DNA of 64,000 bases, from the NCBI GenBank assembly GCA_963611355.1, contig CAVDRM010000007.1:1-64000 (forward strand). The letters run 5' to 3'. Within the stretch, counting starts at the first letter, position 1. Each line of letters starts with the position of its first letter. The position numbers were made by a program, and so were the translations under genes. The notes beneath the pieces were generated by a model. It saw nothing but the letters and a program-made list of their open reading frames with translations, was not told where the DNA came from and made no database searches. This document shows positions 8,586 to 17,500 of the stretch, one piece after another. This DNA comes from CAVDRM01 sp963611355 (GTDB lineage: Bacteria; Bacillota; Clostridia; Christensenellales; Aristaeellaceae).

Positions 8586-10318
8586 ACAGCATCTGAAATG
8601 CCGATGCCGAGGACCTCGATTTGCAGACGCTTATCCGCCGTATAGCTGCCGAGCTGATTGATATATTCGCCCATGAACATCATGGTGGCTGTGCCGCCGC
8701 CGTCCAAATTATAGGCGCTGACGCAGCCCTTATCAAGGAATATCTGCGCAAATTCACTCAGGGTGCAGCCCTTGCTTTGTTTAATGCGTCCCTCGGCCAT
8801 TATCGCCACATAATGTCCTTTTTCAACAAGACCGATGCCCATGCGCGGGTTGTTGCTCTGATGGGCGCTGATATTCTTCGTCTGCTCGGTGATTTCCCCA
8901 TCCTTCAAAAGCACAGGGCCGAAGGACAGAACGTCATACGCTCCGTCTGTTTGAAGCTGTTCCGCCGTGATGCCGTTGTAATCGTAAACGCTCAGACCGC
9001 CGTCCGCAAAGAGCGCCAAAATATCGCGATTGGGAATACTGGTCGCTGCCTTCTTAGCAGGGTCATCGTACAGAATATTGCCTTCTCTCAAAATCACGCC
9101 TACGGACATGGTGCGCTTTTTCGCATTCCGCTTAACGCGATAGTAATACCAGTCTGCATTGATGGCGAAGACCAAATGATTTTTTTGAGCAATTTGAATG
9201 ACCTCCGCCTCTTTTTTCGGGTTGTCCTTTTCGTTATAGTACACCTTCAGAAAGTCCGCGCCGTTGTTAACGTAAATGTCCGCCTCCAGCCAGCGTAAGG
9301 GGCGATTTTTTTTGCTGGTGTCCTCACGGCGATGAATTTCAATGCGCAGGGTGTCGGAAGCATACAGCCAAACGCCCGCATCCGCATCCTGGTATACAAA
9401 TTCTTCAGTGCCGGACGGCAGAAAGCCCTCGGCCGTCAAGCCTTTAAACAGCGGGTCAAAAGCGCCGTTCTCTGCCGAATCAGCATCTTCAATTGCTGCC
9501 GTCGGTTCTGTGGATTCATCGGACGAATCATCGGCAGAATCATCGGACAGCGCTGATTCCGTGAAAGCCCCGCCGTCTTTCTCGTTCGCATCTTCTTCCC
9601 CCTCCGCCGTCAGCACATAAGGCGAAGCAATCGTTCCGTCCCCTGCCGATATGGACACAAGTGAAAGATCCACCGTGATAACGGGGCGCATTCCGACATC
9701 GGCAACTTCAACACAGATGAAGCCGATTTTTCCGTCATCCTGTAATTTCATGTGCGCATAGGTCGGGTGCTGCTTGCTCAATGTCCGCAGCCAATAAGGA
9801 GAATACTGATTTTTCCCCTGATAAACGAAGAGGCCGTTTGCCTTGGCATATTCCGTGCTTTGCGACTGTCTTGACTTCTCGTTGATGAAGCCATACGCTG
9901 CATTTTTTAAATCCTCTAAGGCAGGGAGCGTCACCAGAGAATGGTCATCCGCATTCTCGGTCAGCGCCTTTTGCTGCGCTTGCGTAAAGGCGGTCTGCAT
10001 AAAATCGCCGTTCAGGTAAGCATACATATCGGATTTTTCCCAGCCGACATAATTCTCTGTCGGTGAGGATGGATGAATCTGCCGCGCCTCCAAGATATAT
10101 TCACTCAGCAAGTAGGCTGTCTGTCCGTCCGTATTCAGCACACGCCACACGATTGGCTCTTCACTGCCGTCCGCATCAGTCGGGAATGCACCGAAGGCCA
10201 CATAGGTCAGCGTTTTTGTTTTTTTGTCATAATTTCTAAGCCCGCTTTCCTCTGCAACAGACACCGTGCCGAGCAGCAGCATCACAATTAAAATTAAACA
10301 AACAAACCGTTTCATCAT
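8576..10318 (-). CDS. Secreted DUF6273 + phosphodiester glycosidase (NAGPA-type) protein
   Basis: A 580-residue exported protein: signal peptide (MMKRFVCLILIVMLLLG...), a DUF6273 domain (about 25-225, with IVWRVLNTDGQTAYLLSEY), a Ser/Asp/Glu-rich linker, and a C-terminal phosphodiester glycosidase domain of the NAGPA family (about 340-575, with FAINADWYY, ALFADGG, LSFGPVLL and AYNLDGGGTATMMF). In the family this domain cleaves sugar-1-phosphodiesters such as GlcNAc-1-P-mannose; in Clostridia it is linked to wall or capsule glycans. The ATG at 10318 has AAAGGA 8 bases upstream, whereas longer readings begin inside the leader. Substrate unknown. Confidence 0.82.
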   Translation of the reverse strand: MMKRFVCLILIVMLLLGTVSVAEESGLRNYDKKTKTLTYVAFGAFPTDADGSEEPIVWRVLNTDGQTAYLLSEYILEARQIHPSSPTENYVGWEKSDMYAYLNGDFMQTAFTQAQQKALTENADDHSLVTLPALEDLKNAAYGFINEKSRQSQSTEYAKANGLFVYQGKNQYSPYWLRTLSKQHPTYAHMKLQDDGKIGFICVEVADVGMRPVITVDLSLVSISAGDGTIASPYVLTAEGEEDANEKDGGAFTESALSDDSADDSSDESTEPTAAIEDADSAENGAFDPLFKGLTAEGFLPSGTEEFVYQDADAGVWLYASDTLRIEIHRREDTSKKNRPLRWLEADIYVNNGADFLKVYYNEKDNPKKEAEVIQIAQKNHLVFAINADWYYYRVKRNAKKRTMSVGVILREGNILYDDPAKKAATSIPNRDILALFADGGLSVYDYNGITAEQLQTDGAYDVLSFGPVLLKDGEITEQTKNISAHQSNNPRMGIGLVEKGHYVAIMAEGRIKQSKGCTLSEFAQIFLDKGCVSAYNLDGGGTATMMFMGEYINQLGSYTADKRLQIEVLGIGISDAVQP

Positions 10319-10349
10319 CAAGCGATTCCTTTCCGAATAAAGCTTTATC

Positions 10350-11456
10350 TTATTCCTTTGCCACAATCAGCGGGACGCGCATTTCCTCCTCGGTCAGACC
10401 TGCATGGCAGCCAATCAGCTCATGGTTGCCGCGTGCATCGCCGATGCAGTCGTAGGCGGTCGCAAAGGCAACATAATCGCCTAAAATACTGGGCAGCTTG
10501 GGATGCGGCTTACCGGGGCCAAAAATGCCACTTTTCAGCACATCATCGCTCTTTTTCAGTACAAAATTTTGCGGGAACGCTTCCGAAAACGCCTTAGGGA
10601 ACGCCTCCGCGCACTCAGGCTTCACATGGAAGACCGCCACCCGCGCCTCCACCGTAGGCGGACGCAGCAGCATGGCACGAAGTCTCGGATGGTCCTCCAA
10701 ATACAGAAAATGTCCATTAATCAGCCCGTGGTCTGCCGTCAAAAGAAGCAGCGTATCCTCCGGCAGTTCCTTAGTGAGCCCCTGCGAAAAGGTGTTAATG
10801 GCCGCAATCTGCTCCTTGATATCCTGCGCATAAACGCCGCGGGCGTGCATCGTATGGTCGGGTTCCGGATAATAGGCATAGAGATAGTGCGCGCCAGGCT
10901 CTCGGCAGGCTTCCAGCACGCCTCGCCTGATGTCTTCAAGCGTTTGGCATGCAGGCTCGGCAAAGGGAGAAAAGATAGCCGCTTTAGCCTTGCCCGCCTC
11001 AGTGATGCGATGAAACACGGGGTCAAGCGGCATAAAACGTTCTGCAACGGAATAATCCGCAGCCTGCTCGCCCTTTTGCGCATCCCGGTTGATGAAAATA
11101 TCAACGGACTTATCAATCTCTTCAAAATAAATCGTCCATCCGAGCCAGCCGTGCTCTGCGGGCGAAGCAGCGCATTCGATGGCTGTGGTGGCGGCAGTCG
11201 TCGTAGAGGGAAACACAGCGGACAGCTCATGCGCAATATGCGTGTTCAAAAAACTGTCCGCCGGACTGTTTTTTTTGATCGCATCCATGCCCATGCCGTC
11301 AAAAAGCATTACGACAACGTTGCGATAGCCGCCGTGTTTTAATTTTTCGTCCAGAAAAGGCAGCGTTTTATGGTGACAGGGCGTGTCAAAATAGCGCATG
11401 ACGGACGCAATCACATTCAGCCCGCAGTTTTCATAATCCGGCAAAACAATGCTCAT
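10350..11456 (-). CDS. Alkaline phosphatase superfamily phosphodiesterase-like protein
   Basis: The 368-residue cytoplasmic protein (no signal peptide) belongs to the type I phosphodiesterase/nucleotide pyrophosphatase branch. The metal-binding motif VVVMLFDGMGMDAI (about 45-58), the nucleophile Thr region VFPSTTTAATTAI (about 80-92), the pair YYPEPDHTMHARG and the site LLTADHGLINGH are all present. Family members hydrolyse phosphodiester or phosphonate bonds using two metal ions. The start overlaps the preceding gene's stop by 4 bases, so the two products are probably made together. Exact substrate not deducible. Confidence 0.8.
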   Translation of the reverse strand: MSIVLPDYENCGLNVIASVMRYFDTPCHHKTLPFLDEKLKHGGYRNVVVMLFDGMGMDAIKKNSPADSFLNTHIAHELSAVFPSTTTAATTAIECAASPAEHGWLGWTIYFEEIDKSVDIFINRDAQKGEQAADYSVAERFMPLDPVFHRITEAGKAKAAIFSPFAEPACQTLEDIRRGVLEACREPGAHYLYAYYPEPDHTMHARGVYAQDIKEQIAAINTFSQGLTKELPEDTLLLLTADHGLINGHFLYLEDHPRLRAMLLRPPTVEARVAVFHVKPECAEAFPKAFSEAFPQNFVLKKSDDVLKSGIFGPGKPHPKLPSILGDYVAFATAYDCIGDARGNHELIGCHAGLTEEEMRVPLIVAKE

Positions 11457-12391
11457 CTGTTTCCTCCCTGCGGGGAAAGCAACTCACCCGCAAGCTCAAT
11501 TTGATCCAGAATCAGCCGTAAAATATGTCTTCCGCCGATTGCCGCACTGCCGCCCGCCATATCAGGCGTCCGCCAACCGGCAGCCAGCACATTGCGTACG
11601 GCGGCATCCACGCAGTCAGCCTCACGCTCTAAATGCAGCGCATTCCGAAGAAGCTGTGCAGAAGCCAGCACCATGCCGATGGGATTAAGAGCATCATCTG
11701 CCTTGACATCCTCCGAAACAACAGGCGCATACACAAAGCGCTTTCTGCTTTCACAGGCATCAAACAGCATCATGGAAGCACCGTAGACAGCCGTTGCCAT
11801 CGGGTTCAGCATACTGCCCGCATAAGGCGGCACGACAAGCACCCCCACCTTCTCCGGTGAATAGAGCAGCTTGTTTACAGCATTCGGCGGCAAAAGCTCC
11901 GTTGTGATAACGGATGCATAGTCCCTTTCCCGAACATGCACAGCCGCTTTAAAGTCCATTGCGGCCTTCCCGCTTGGAGAAACATAGGATAGCGGAAGTT
12001 CCTCCGTTTTCGCCAGCTCATAAGCATACTGCACGGCATCGCCCAAGGTTTTGATATCCAAGGAGACTGTCTGCACGATGTAAAACCGCCGGGCATCCTT
12101 TAAAGAGAAGGTGCGCGTTTTACAAGGGATATCCAGCGATTGCAGGAGGTCTTCCACGCCTTCCACGTCCGTATCGCCCAGCAGCACGGCATCCGCCTGT
12201 TCACAGGCCTCCACTGTTTCCTCCGTGAGCGGCGTGTCATAGGCGCGGACGGAGGAAACGCCGATTTTATCCCGACGAATCAAAAAGGAATGGTTGAATG
12301 CCACCGCGACATCCGTCAGCACTTCCTCTGCCACGGCGCACAGGGCTTCCCCCACTGCATGACCCGGCAGAAGCAAGAGGCTGCTGCGCAC
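11453..12391 (-). CDS. Divergent isopropylmalate/isocitrate dehydrogenase-fold protein
   Basis: The 312-residue protein aligns by eye with decarboxylating beta-hydroxyacid dehydrogenases: N-terminal LLLLPGHAVGEALCAVAEEVL replaces the usual LPGDGIGPEV region, and NPIGMVLASAQLLRNAL (about 255-271) matches the NPIAxILSxAMLLR motif. But the metal-binding Asp positions of the family fall in LLPPNAVNKLL and PPYAGSMLNPMA, so the aspartates are replaced. It may be a non-catalytic or re-purposed member. The GTG at 12391 has GGAGGGGG 9 bases upstream. It is translationally coupled to the downstream phosphodiesterase-like gene. Confidence 0.65.
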   Translation of the reverse strand: MRSSLLLLPGHAVGEALCAVAEEVLTDVAVAFNHSFLIRRDKIGVSSVRAYDTPLTEETVEACEQADAVLLGDTDVEGVEDLLQSLDIPCKTRTFSLKDARRFYIVQTVSLDIKTLGDAVQYAYELAKTEELPLSYVSPSGKAAMDFKAAVHVRERDYASVITTELLPPNAVNKLLYSPEKVGVLVVPPYAGSMLNPMATAVYGASMMLFDACESRKRFVYAPVVSEDVKADDALNPIGMVLASAQLLRNALHLEREADCVDAAVRNVLAAGWRTPDMAGGSAAIGGRHILRLILDQIELAGELLSPQGGNR

Positions 12392-12431
12392 AAAAGACCC
12401 CCTCCGAACTCCGATGATTTTAGCAGACTGC

Positions 12432-12980
12432 TTAACGGCCTTCCATTTGAAGAATATTGACCCCCATATCGCCGTCAATTTCCGGCAGATGCACCGCAAT
12501 CAGTTCACTGTGCGAGGTCGGTACATTCTTACCGACAAAATCAGCGCGAATCGGCAGTTCCCGATGGCCTCTGTCAACCAATATGGCAAGCTGAATCTGC
12601 GCCGGACGTCCCAGACCAAACAGCGCATCAATGGCCGCCCGCGCCGTTCTTCCCGTGTACAGCACGTCATCCACCAGCACGATGCGCTTACCCGTCACAT
12701 TGAACGGCACGACCGTCTGATTTAAGACAGGCTCATCATGCGCCTTGGTCAGGTCATCCCTGTACAGCGTGATGTCCAGCACACCCACGGGAATGGTGCG
12801 GCCTTCAATGCGCTCGATATTGGCGGCAATGCGCTTGGCCATAGGCTCACCGCGCCGCCTGATTCCCACAAGGCAAAGGTCGTCGCAGCCGTCATTTCGT
12901 TCGATGATTTCATGGGCTATGCGCGTCAGGGCGCGGTTAATCGCCTGTTCATCCATCAGGCTTGCCTTGAATGTCAGCAT
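12432..12980 (-). CDS. pyrR: PyrR uracil phosphoribosyltransferase / pyr attenuator protein
   Basis: A 182-residue PRTase-fold protein matching the full length of PyrR. The PRPP motif is VLVDDVLYTGRTARAA (about 100-115), preceded by the PyrR-specific region GIRRRGEPMAKRIA and ending in LPEIDGDMGVNIL. PyrR binds pyr mRNA in response to UMP and can convert uracil + PRPP to UMP. The ATG at 12980 has GGGAG 8 bases upstream and follows the CapA-like gene by 5 bases. No pyrimidine biosynthesis gene is visible within the window, so its regulatory targets lie elsewhere. Confidence 0.9.
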   Translation of the reverse strand: MLTFKASLMDEQAINRALTRIAHEIIERNDGCDDLCLVGIRRRGEPMAKRIAANIERIEGRTIPVGVLDITLYRDDLTKAHDEPVLNQTVVPFNVTGKRIVLVDDVLYTGRTARAAIDALFGLGRPAQIQLAILVDRGHRELPIRADFVGKNVPTSHSELIAVHLPEIDGDMGVNILQMEGR

Positions 12981-12985
12981 AAAGC

Positions 12986-14143
12986 TCACTCCCATTCCAA
13001 AGGATAACCGGATACAGGATTTTCAAGGTACTGCCCGTGCTTTTTCAGCGTAGACAGCACTGTATCGATGTAGCGGGTCTCTGTTAAGGGGGTCACAGTA
13101 AAATCGTTATAATCCTGCTTGGAGGAAATCCGGCACGGAATGATGCGGAACGATGTCCCCCACAGTTCGCCCCTTCTGTACTTAAAACGAATTTGGAAAA
13201 CGAAGGTCAGCATATCGCTGGGCTTATTGTTTCCGGCAAAGGAAAAGTTACCAAGCGAATATACAATGTATTTTCCGTTGTATTCCTCAATAGGATTAAT
13301 GCGGTGGCTGTGATGCCCCAGCACAAGGTCTGCGCCTGCATCGATAGTGGCTTTGCCGAGCTTCTGCTGCTTTTCATTCGGATGATAATCCAGTTCATCG
13401 CCCCAATGATAGCTGACGATGACAAGGTCGCACCCCTGCGCCCGCGCATTTTCAATATCGGTCGGCATATTGGCGTAAATATAGTCATATCCGCCGTTGA
13501 AGGTCTGATAAGCCAGCATGCCGATTTTGACGCCCTGCGTCTCATAGACTCCCAGCGTCGTCTTATTGGCATACACAACGCCCGCATTCGTCAGCGCGGC
13601 CACCGTGCTTTGATAGCCGTCTTCGCCGAAATCATATACATGGTTGTTTTCCAGCGAAACAGCCTCAATGCTGTTTCCCGAAAGGGTTTTGGCAAATTCG
13701 GTCGGGGCAAGGAACAGAAAATCATTGTTCTTTTTCGCCGAGGGCACCGTGACGTTCTCCGCCAAGGTTCCTTCAAAGTTAACGATGGTCAAATCGTCCT
13801 CCGACAAAAGTTCCCTGATGTTCCGCAGATAAAAGTTAATGTCCCCGTTCTGCTTTTTCAGTTCCTTGCCGAAGATGGAAGAATTCATGTTTTTGTATGC
13901 CTTGTAATTCGTGCCGATGGTCAAGTCGCCCGTCGCCGTAATGGTCACGACGGTCGTGCCGTCCTGCTGAACGACAGGCGTCGGGGAGGGCGTCGGCGTA
14001 CTCGTGTCCTGCGTGTCTTCCGGAGCGGCAGATGGCACGTCAAAGGGGTCGACATACCGCTCCTCTTCCTCATCCTCCGTTGCCCACGCGGGCAGCGCCC
14101 AAAGCATGGTCAGCATCAAAAGCAAAGCAAAAAATCTGCGCAT
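12986..14143 (-). CDS. CapA-family exported metallophosphatase-like protein
   Basis: The 385-residue protein has a signal peptide (ending AWA), an acidic and Thr/Pro-rich spacer (about 22-60), and a CapA (PGA_cap) domain from about 65 to 330. Typical motifs are TATGDLTIG, NFEGTLAE, LENNHVYDFG, VSYHWGDE, LGHHSHRINPIE and YSLGNF, the calcineurin-like metal ligands of the family. CapA relatives take part in poly-gamma-glutamate synthesis or export, but many free-standing secreted forms have no proven role. No capB/capC partner is present, so a surface-polymer function is only a guess. Confidence 0.85.
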   Translation of the reverse strand: MRRFFALLLMLTMLWALPAWATEDEEEERYVDPFDVPSAAPEDTQDTSTPTPSPTPVVQQDGTTVVTITATGDLTIGTNYKAYKNMNSSIFGKELKKQNGDINFYLRNIRELLSEDDLTIVNFEGTLAENVTVPSAKKNNDFLFLAPTEFAKTLSGNSIEAVSLENNHVYDFGEDGYQSTVAALTNAGVVYANKTTLGVYETQGVKIGMLAYQTFNGGYDYIYANMPTDIENARAQGCDLVIVSYHWGDELDYHPNEKQQKLGKATIDAGADLVLGHHSHRINPIEEYNGKYIVYSLGNFSFAGNNKPSDMLTFVFQIRFKYRRGELWGTSFRIIPCRISSKQDYNDFTVTPLTETRYIDTVLSTLKKHGQYLENPVSGYPLEWE

Positions 14144-14157
14144 GATATCCTCCGATA

Positions 14158-15333
14158 TTAAAGGGAATCAACAAACATCTGCATCCGCCTGAACGCCTCC
14201 AACAGAAGCTTAACGTCCGTGGCATAGCAGCAGCGAATATGTTCCGCGCCGCTTTCGCCGAAGGCCGTTCCGGGCACACAGACGACCTTCTGTTCCTGAA
14301 GAAGGCGGGTGCAGAAGGTGTCGCTGTCCAAGCCTGTCCGTCTGACGGACGGGAAGCAATAGAATGCGCCGCGCGGCTCAAAGCAGTCCAACCCGATTTT
14401 CCGGAACGCATCCACCATCAGCCGTCTGCGCTGGTCATAGCTGGTGCGCATGGCCGCAACATCCTGATAACCGTTTTCCCTGCCTCTTTTCAGCGCCTCC
14501 GCCGCGGCGACTTGACTTTGCCGCGGAGCGCACATGATGGTGTACTGATGAATCTTGTTCATCTGCTGGATGATGGCTGCGGGAGCGCAGGCATAGCCCA
14601 TGCGCCAGCCTGTCATGGCAAATGCCTTGGAAAAACCGTTAATCAGCACTGTCCGTCCCTGCATATCGGGCAGGGAGGAAAAGCAGATATGCTCCGTTCC
14701 GTCATAGGTCAGCTCGCAGTAAATTTCATCGCTGATGACCAGCAGGTCATGCTTTTTGACCACGGCGGCGATTTTTTCGATTTCCCCGCGGGTCATGACC
14801 GCGCCGGTCGGGTTGTTGGGGTAGGGAAAAATCAGAGCGCGGGTCTTGTTTGTCACTGCCTTTTCCAGCGCCTCCGCCGTCAGGCGGAATTCATCCTCTG
14901 CGCGGGTCGGCACGGTCACGGGTGTACCGCCGGCAAAAATGACGCAGGGGCTGTAGCTGACATAGCCGGGATCCGGAATGATGACCTCATCGCCGGGACG
15001 AATGGACACGCGCAGAGCCAAGTCAATGGCCTCGCTTGCGCCGATGGTGCAGAGGACTTCCGTCTGCGGGTCGTACTTTACATGGAAGCGCCCGTCCATA
15101 TAGGCAGAAATCTCCTCGCGCAGGGATAAGAGACCTAAATTCGGCGTATACTGTGTCTGCCCGTCTAAAAGGCTTTCAATGGCCGCATTGCGGATGTGAT
15201 AGGGCGTGACGAAATCCGGCTCACCGACGCCCAGAGAAATGGCTCCTTTCATCGTGCCGGCCACATCAAAAAAGCGGCGGATGCCGCTCGGCGGCACAAC
15301 ACGGACGGCAGGAGAAATAAAACGCTCGCTCAT
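14158..15333 (-). CDS. PLP-dependent aminotransferase, class I/II
   Basis: A 391-residue fold-type I aminotransferase. Visible are SLGVGEPDFVTP near the N-terminus, the PLP-phosphate site TIGASEAIDLAL, FPYPNNPTGAVM, SDEIYCELTY, the Schiff-base Lys in INGFSKAFAMTGWRMGYA and the carboxylate-binding Arg in HIRCCYA. It resembles aspartate/alanine aminotransferases of the PatA/AspC type. The start overlaps the Lrp-family gene by 4 bases, a pairing known in Clostridia and suggesting that the regulator senses an amino acid handled by the enzyme. Its substrate cannot be fixed from sequence. Confidence 0.9.
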   Translation of the reverse strand: MSERFISPAVRVVPPSGIRRFFDVAGTMKGAISLGVGEPDFVTPYHIRNAAIESLLDGQTQYTPNLGLLSLREEISAYMDGRFHVKYDPQTEVLCTIGASEAIDLALRVSIRPGDEVIIPDPGYVSYSPCVIFAGGTPVTVPTRAEDEFRLTAEALEKAVTNKTRALIFPYPNNPTGAVMTRGEIEKIAAVVKKHDLLVISDEIYCELTYDGTEHICFSSLPDMQGRTVLINGFSKAFAMTGWRMGYACAPAAIIQQMNKIHQYTIMCAPRQSQVAAAEALKRGRENGYQDVAAMRTSYDQRRRLMVDAFRKIGLDCFEPRGAFYCFPSVRRTGLDSDTFCTRLLQEQKVVCVPGTAFGESGAEHIRCCYATDVKLLLEAFRRMQMFVDSL

Positions 15334-15821
15334 GGGGACACCACGAGCCTTTTGTCAGTATGCGCATCCTCAAAAACAACGCCGTCCTGCTTATAGCGCT
15401 TCAAAACGAAGCTGGTCGCCGTGCCGGTCACGGTGTCCAAGGCAGACAGCTTTTCGCTGACGAAGAATGCCAGCTCCTTAAGGGTCGGCGCTTCCACCAG
15501 CACAAGCAGATCATAGGCGCCGCTCATCAAATAGACGCTCTTCACCTCATCAAACCGGTAGATACGGCTGGCGATGGCATCAAAGCCCATGTCGCGCTGG
15601 GGCGTGACACGCACCTCTATCATGCCCTCCACGCGGTTGACATCCGTATTTTCCCAGTTAATCACGGGGCGATAGCGCAGAATCACACGTTCATTTTCTA
15701 ATTCTTCAATGGTCTGAGCGACCTTTTCCAGTGTTTCGCCCGTCATCACCGCCATCTGCTCAAGCGGCATCCGGCAGTCCTGCTGCAAAATATCAAGCAG
15801 CTGCGTTTTCAAAGCATCCAT
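15330..15821 (-). CDS. Lrp/AsnC-family transcriptional regulator
   Basis: A 163-residue regulator with an N-terminal winged helix (about 1-60, MALKTQLLDILQQD-like start and AQTIEELENERVILRY) and a C-terminal RAM ligand domain (about 70-145, IEVRVTPQRDMGFDAIA and YLMSGAYDLLVLV). Lrp-type proteins bind amino acids and control their transport or breakdown. It is directly coupled to the aminotransferase. The gene starts 14 bases after the formate-THF ligase stop, so it may be read as part of a longer leftward transcript. Confidence 0.9.
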   Translation of the reverse strand: MDALKTQLLDILQQDCRMPLEQMAVMTGETLEKVAQTIEELENERVILRYRPVINWENTDVNRVEGMIEVRVTPQRDMGFDAIASRIYRFDEVKSVYLMSGAYDLLVLVEAPTLKELAFFVSEKLSALDTVTGTATSFVLKRYKQDGVVFEDAHTDKRLVVSP

Positions 15822-15835
15822 GTGCAGGCTCCTTC

Positions 15836-17500
15836 TTAAAATAATCCGGTGATTACGCCGTCCGCATCCACGTCGATTTGAAGCGCCGCCGGCTTCTTGG
15901 GCAGCCCCGGCATAGCGATGATATCGCCCGCAAACGCTACGACAAAACCTGCTCCCGCCGACACGCGGACAGAGCGGATGGTAATGTCAAAGTTCTCCGG
16001 CGCATTGAGTTTTTTCGCATCATCGCTGAAGGAATACTGCGTCTTGGCAATGCAGACGGGACATTTTGCAAAGCCCTCATCCTCCAGCGCCTTGAGCTGT
16101 TCCCTCACGCCGGACGCAAACACGGCGTCATTTGCATGGTAAATTTTCCGAGCAACGGCACGAATCTTTTCATGCAGCGGCAGGTCATCAGAATAGGTGA
16201 AATGAAGGTCTGAGTGTTCGCCGTCCGCCAGGTCACAAACGGCCTTGGCCAGAGCCGCAGCGCCGGCGCCGCCCTTTGCCCATGCCTCACAGACACGGTT
16301 CTGTATTTCAAGGGCGTTCAGCGCATCGCTTAATGCGGAAATCTCCGCGTCCGTGTCGGTCGTAAAGCGGTTAATCGCCACCAGAACGGGCAAATGCCAA
16401 ACCTCGCGCACGTTGTTCACATGGCGCAGCAAATTCGGAAGTCCTTGCAGCATGGTCTCAACATTTTCTTCCTTCAGTGCGTCCTTGGAAACGCCGCCGT
16501 GCCATTTCAGGGCGCGGACGGTTGCCACCATGACCACGCAATCGGGGCGAAGCCCGCTCATGCGGCATTTGACGTCCACAAATTTTTCAGCGCCCAAATC
16601 GGCGCCAAAGCCCGCCTCTGTAACGACATAGTCGCTCAGCTTGCAGGCCAGCCGCGTAGCCGTCACGCTGTTGCAGCCGTGAGCAATGTTGGCAAACGGA
16701 CCGCCGTGAATCAGGCAGGGCGTCCCCTCGATGGTCTGGACAAGGTTAGGCTTCAGGGCATCCCGCAAAAGGACGGCCATTGCCCCGTGCGCGCCCAAAT
16801 CGCCGCAGGTGACGGGTGTTCCGTCAAAGCGCCGCGCAACGATAATCCGCGCCAGCCGGTCTTTCAGATCATTCAAACCGTCTGCAAGGCAGAAAACCGC
16901 CATGATCTCGCTGGCCGCCGTAATATCAAACCCGTCCTCACGCGGCATCCCGCTCATCTTTCCGCCGATACCGCTAACGATGCGGCGGAGCTGACGGTCA
17001 TTCACATCCATGCAGCGCCGAAACACAACCTGCCGAGGGTCAATCTGAAGCGGATTTCCCTGCTGAATGCTGTTATCCGTCATGGCCGCCAGCAGGTTGT
17101 TGGCAGCCGTGACGGCGTGAAGGTCGCCTGTAAAGTGCAGGTTGATGTTTTCCATCGGCAGCACCTGGGAATACCCGCCGCCCGTCGCGCCGCCCTTCAT
17201 GCCGAAAACAGGCCCCAAGGACGGCTCGCGGAGCGCCAGCATTGCCCTTTTGCCGATAAAATTCATGCCGTCGGCCAGCCCGACGCTGACGGTCGTCTTG
17301 CCTTCACCAGCAGGGGTCGGGGTCATCGCCGTCACCAACACCAGCTTGGCGCACGCCGGACGCTCCTTAAAGCAGCGAGGCTCGACCTTCGCAATATAAC
17401 GGCCGTACGGCTCAAATTCTTCCGCATTCAAGCCGATTTTTTCCGCAATTTCACCGATTGGGCGAAGCGCAGCCTGCTGCGCAATTTCAATGTCTGTCAT
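15836..17500 (-). CDS. fhs: Formate--tetrahydrofolate ligase
   Basis: The 554-residue protein has the standard length of the enzyme, which makes 10-formyl-THF from formate, THF and ATP. The P-loop motif TPAGEGKTTVSVGLADG (about 60-76), ALREPSLGPVFGMKGGATGG and FTGDLHAVTAANNLLAAM are intact. It feeds one-carbon units to purines and methionine, or works in reverse or in the Wood-Ljungdahl branch depending on the organism; no partner gene (folD, metF) is in the window. The ATG overlaps the PepF stop by 4 bases. Confidence 0.97.
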   Translation of the reverse strand: MTDIEIAQQAALRPIGEIAEKIGLNAEEFEPYGRYIAKVEPRCFKERPACAKLVLVTAMTPTPAGEGKTTVSVGLADGMNFIGKRAMLALREPSLGPVFGMKGGATGGGYSQVLPMENINLHFTGDLHAVTAANNLLAAMTDNSIQQGNPLQIDPRQVVFRRCMDVNDRQLRRIVSGIGGKMSGMPREDGFDITAASEIMAVFCLADGLNDLKDRLARIIVARRFDGTPVTCGDLGAHGAMAVLLRDALKPNLVQTIEGTPCLIHGGPFANIAHGCNSVTATRLACKLSDYVVTEAGFGADLGAEKFVDVKCRMSGLRPDCVVMVATVRALKWHGGVSKDALKEENVETMLQGLPNLLRHVNNVREVWHLPVLVAINRFTTDTDAEISALSDALNALEIQNRVCEAWAKGGAGAAALAKAVCDLADGEHSDLHFTYSDDLPLHEKIRAVARKIYHANDAVFASGVREQLKALEDEGFAKCPVCIAKTQYSFSDDAKKLNAPENFDITIRSVRVSAGAGFVVAFAGDIIAMPGLPKKPAALQIDVDADGVITGLF

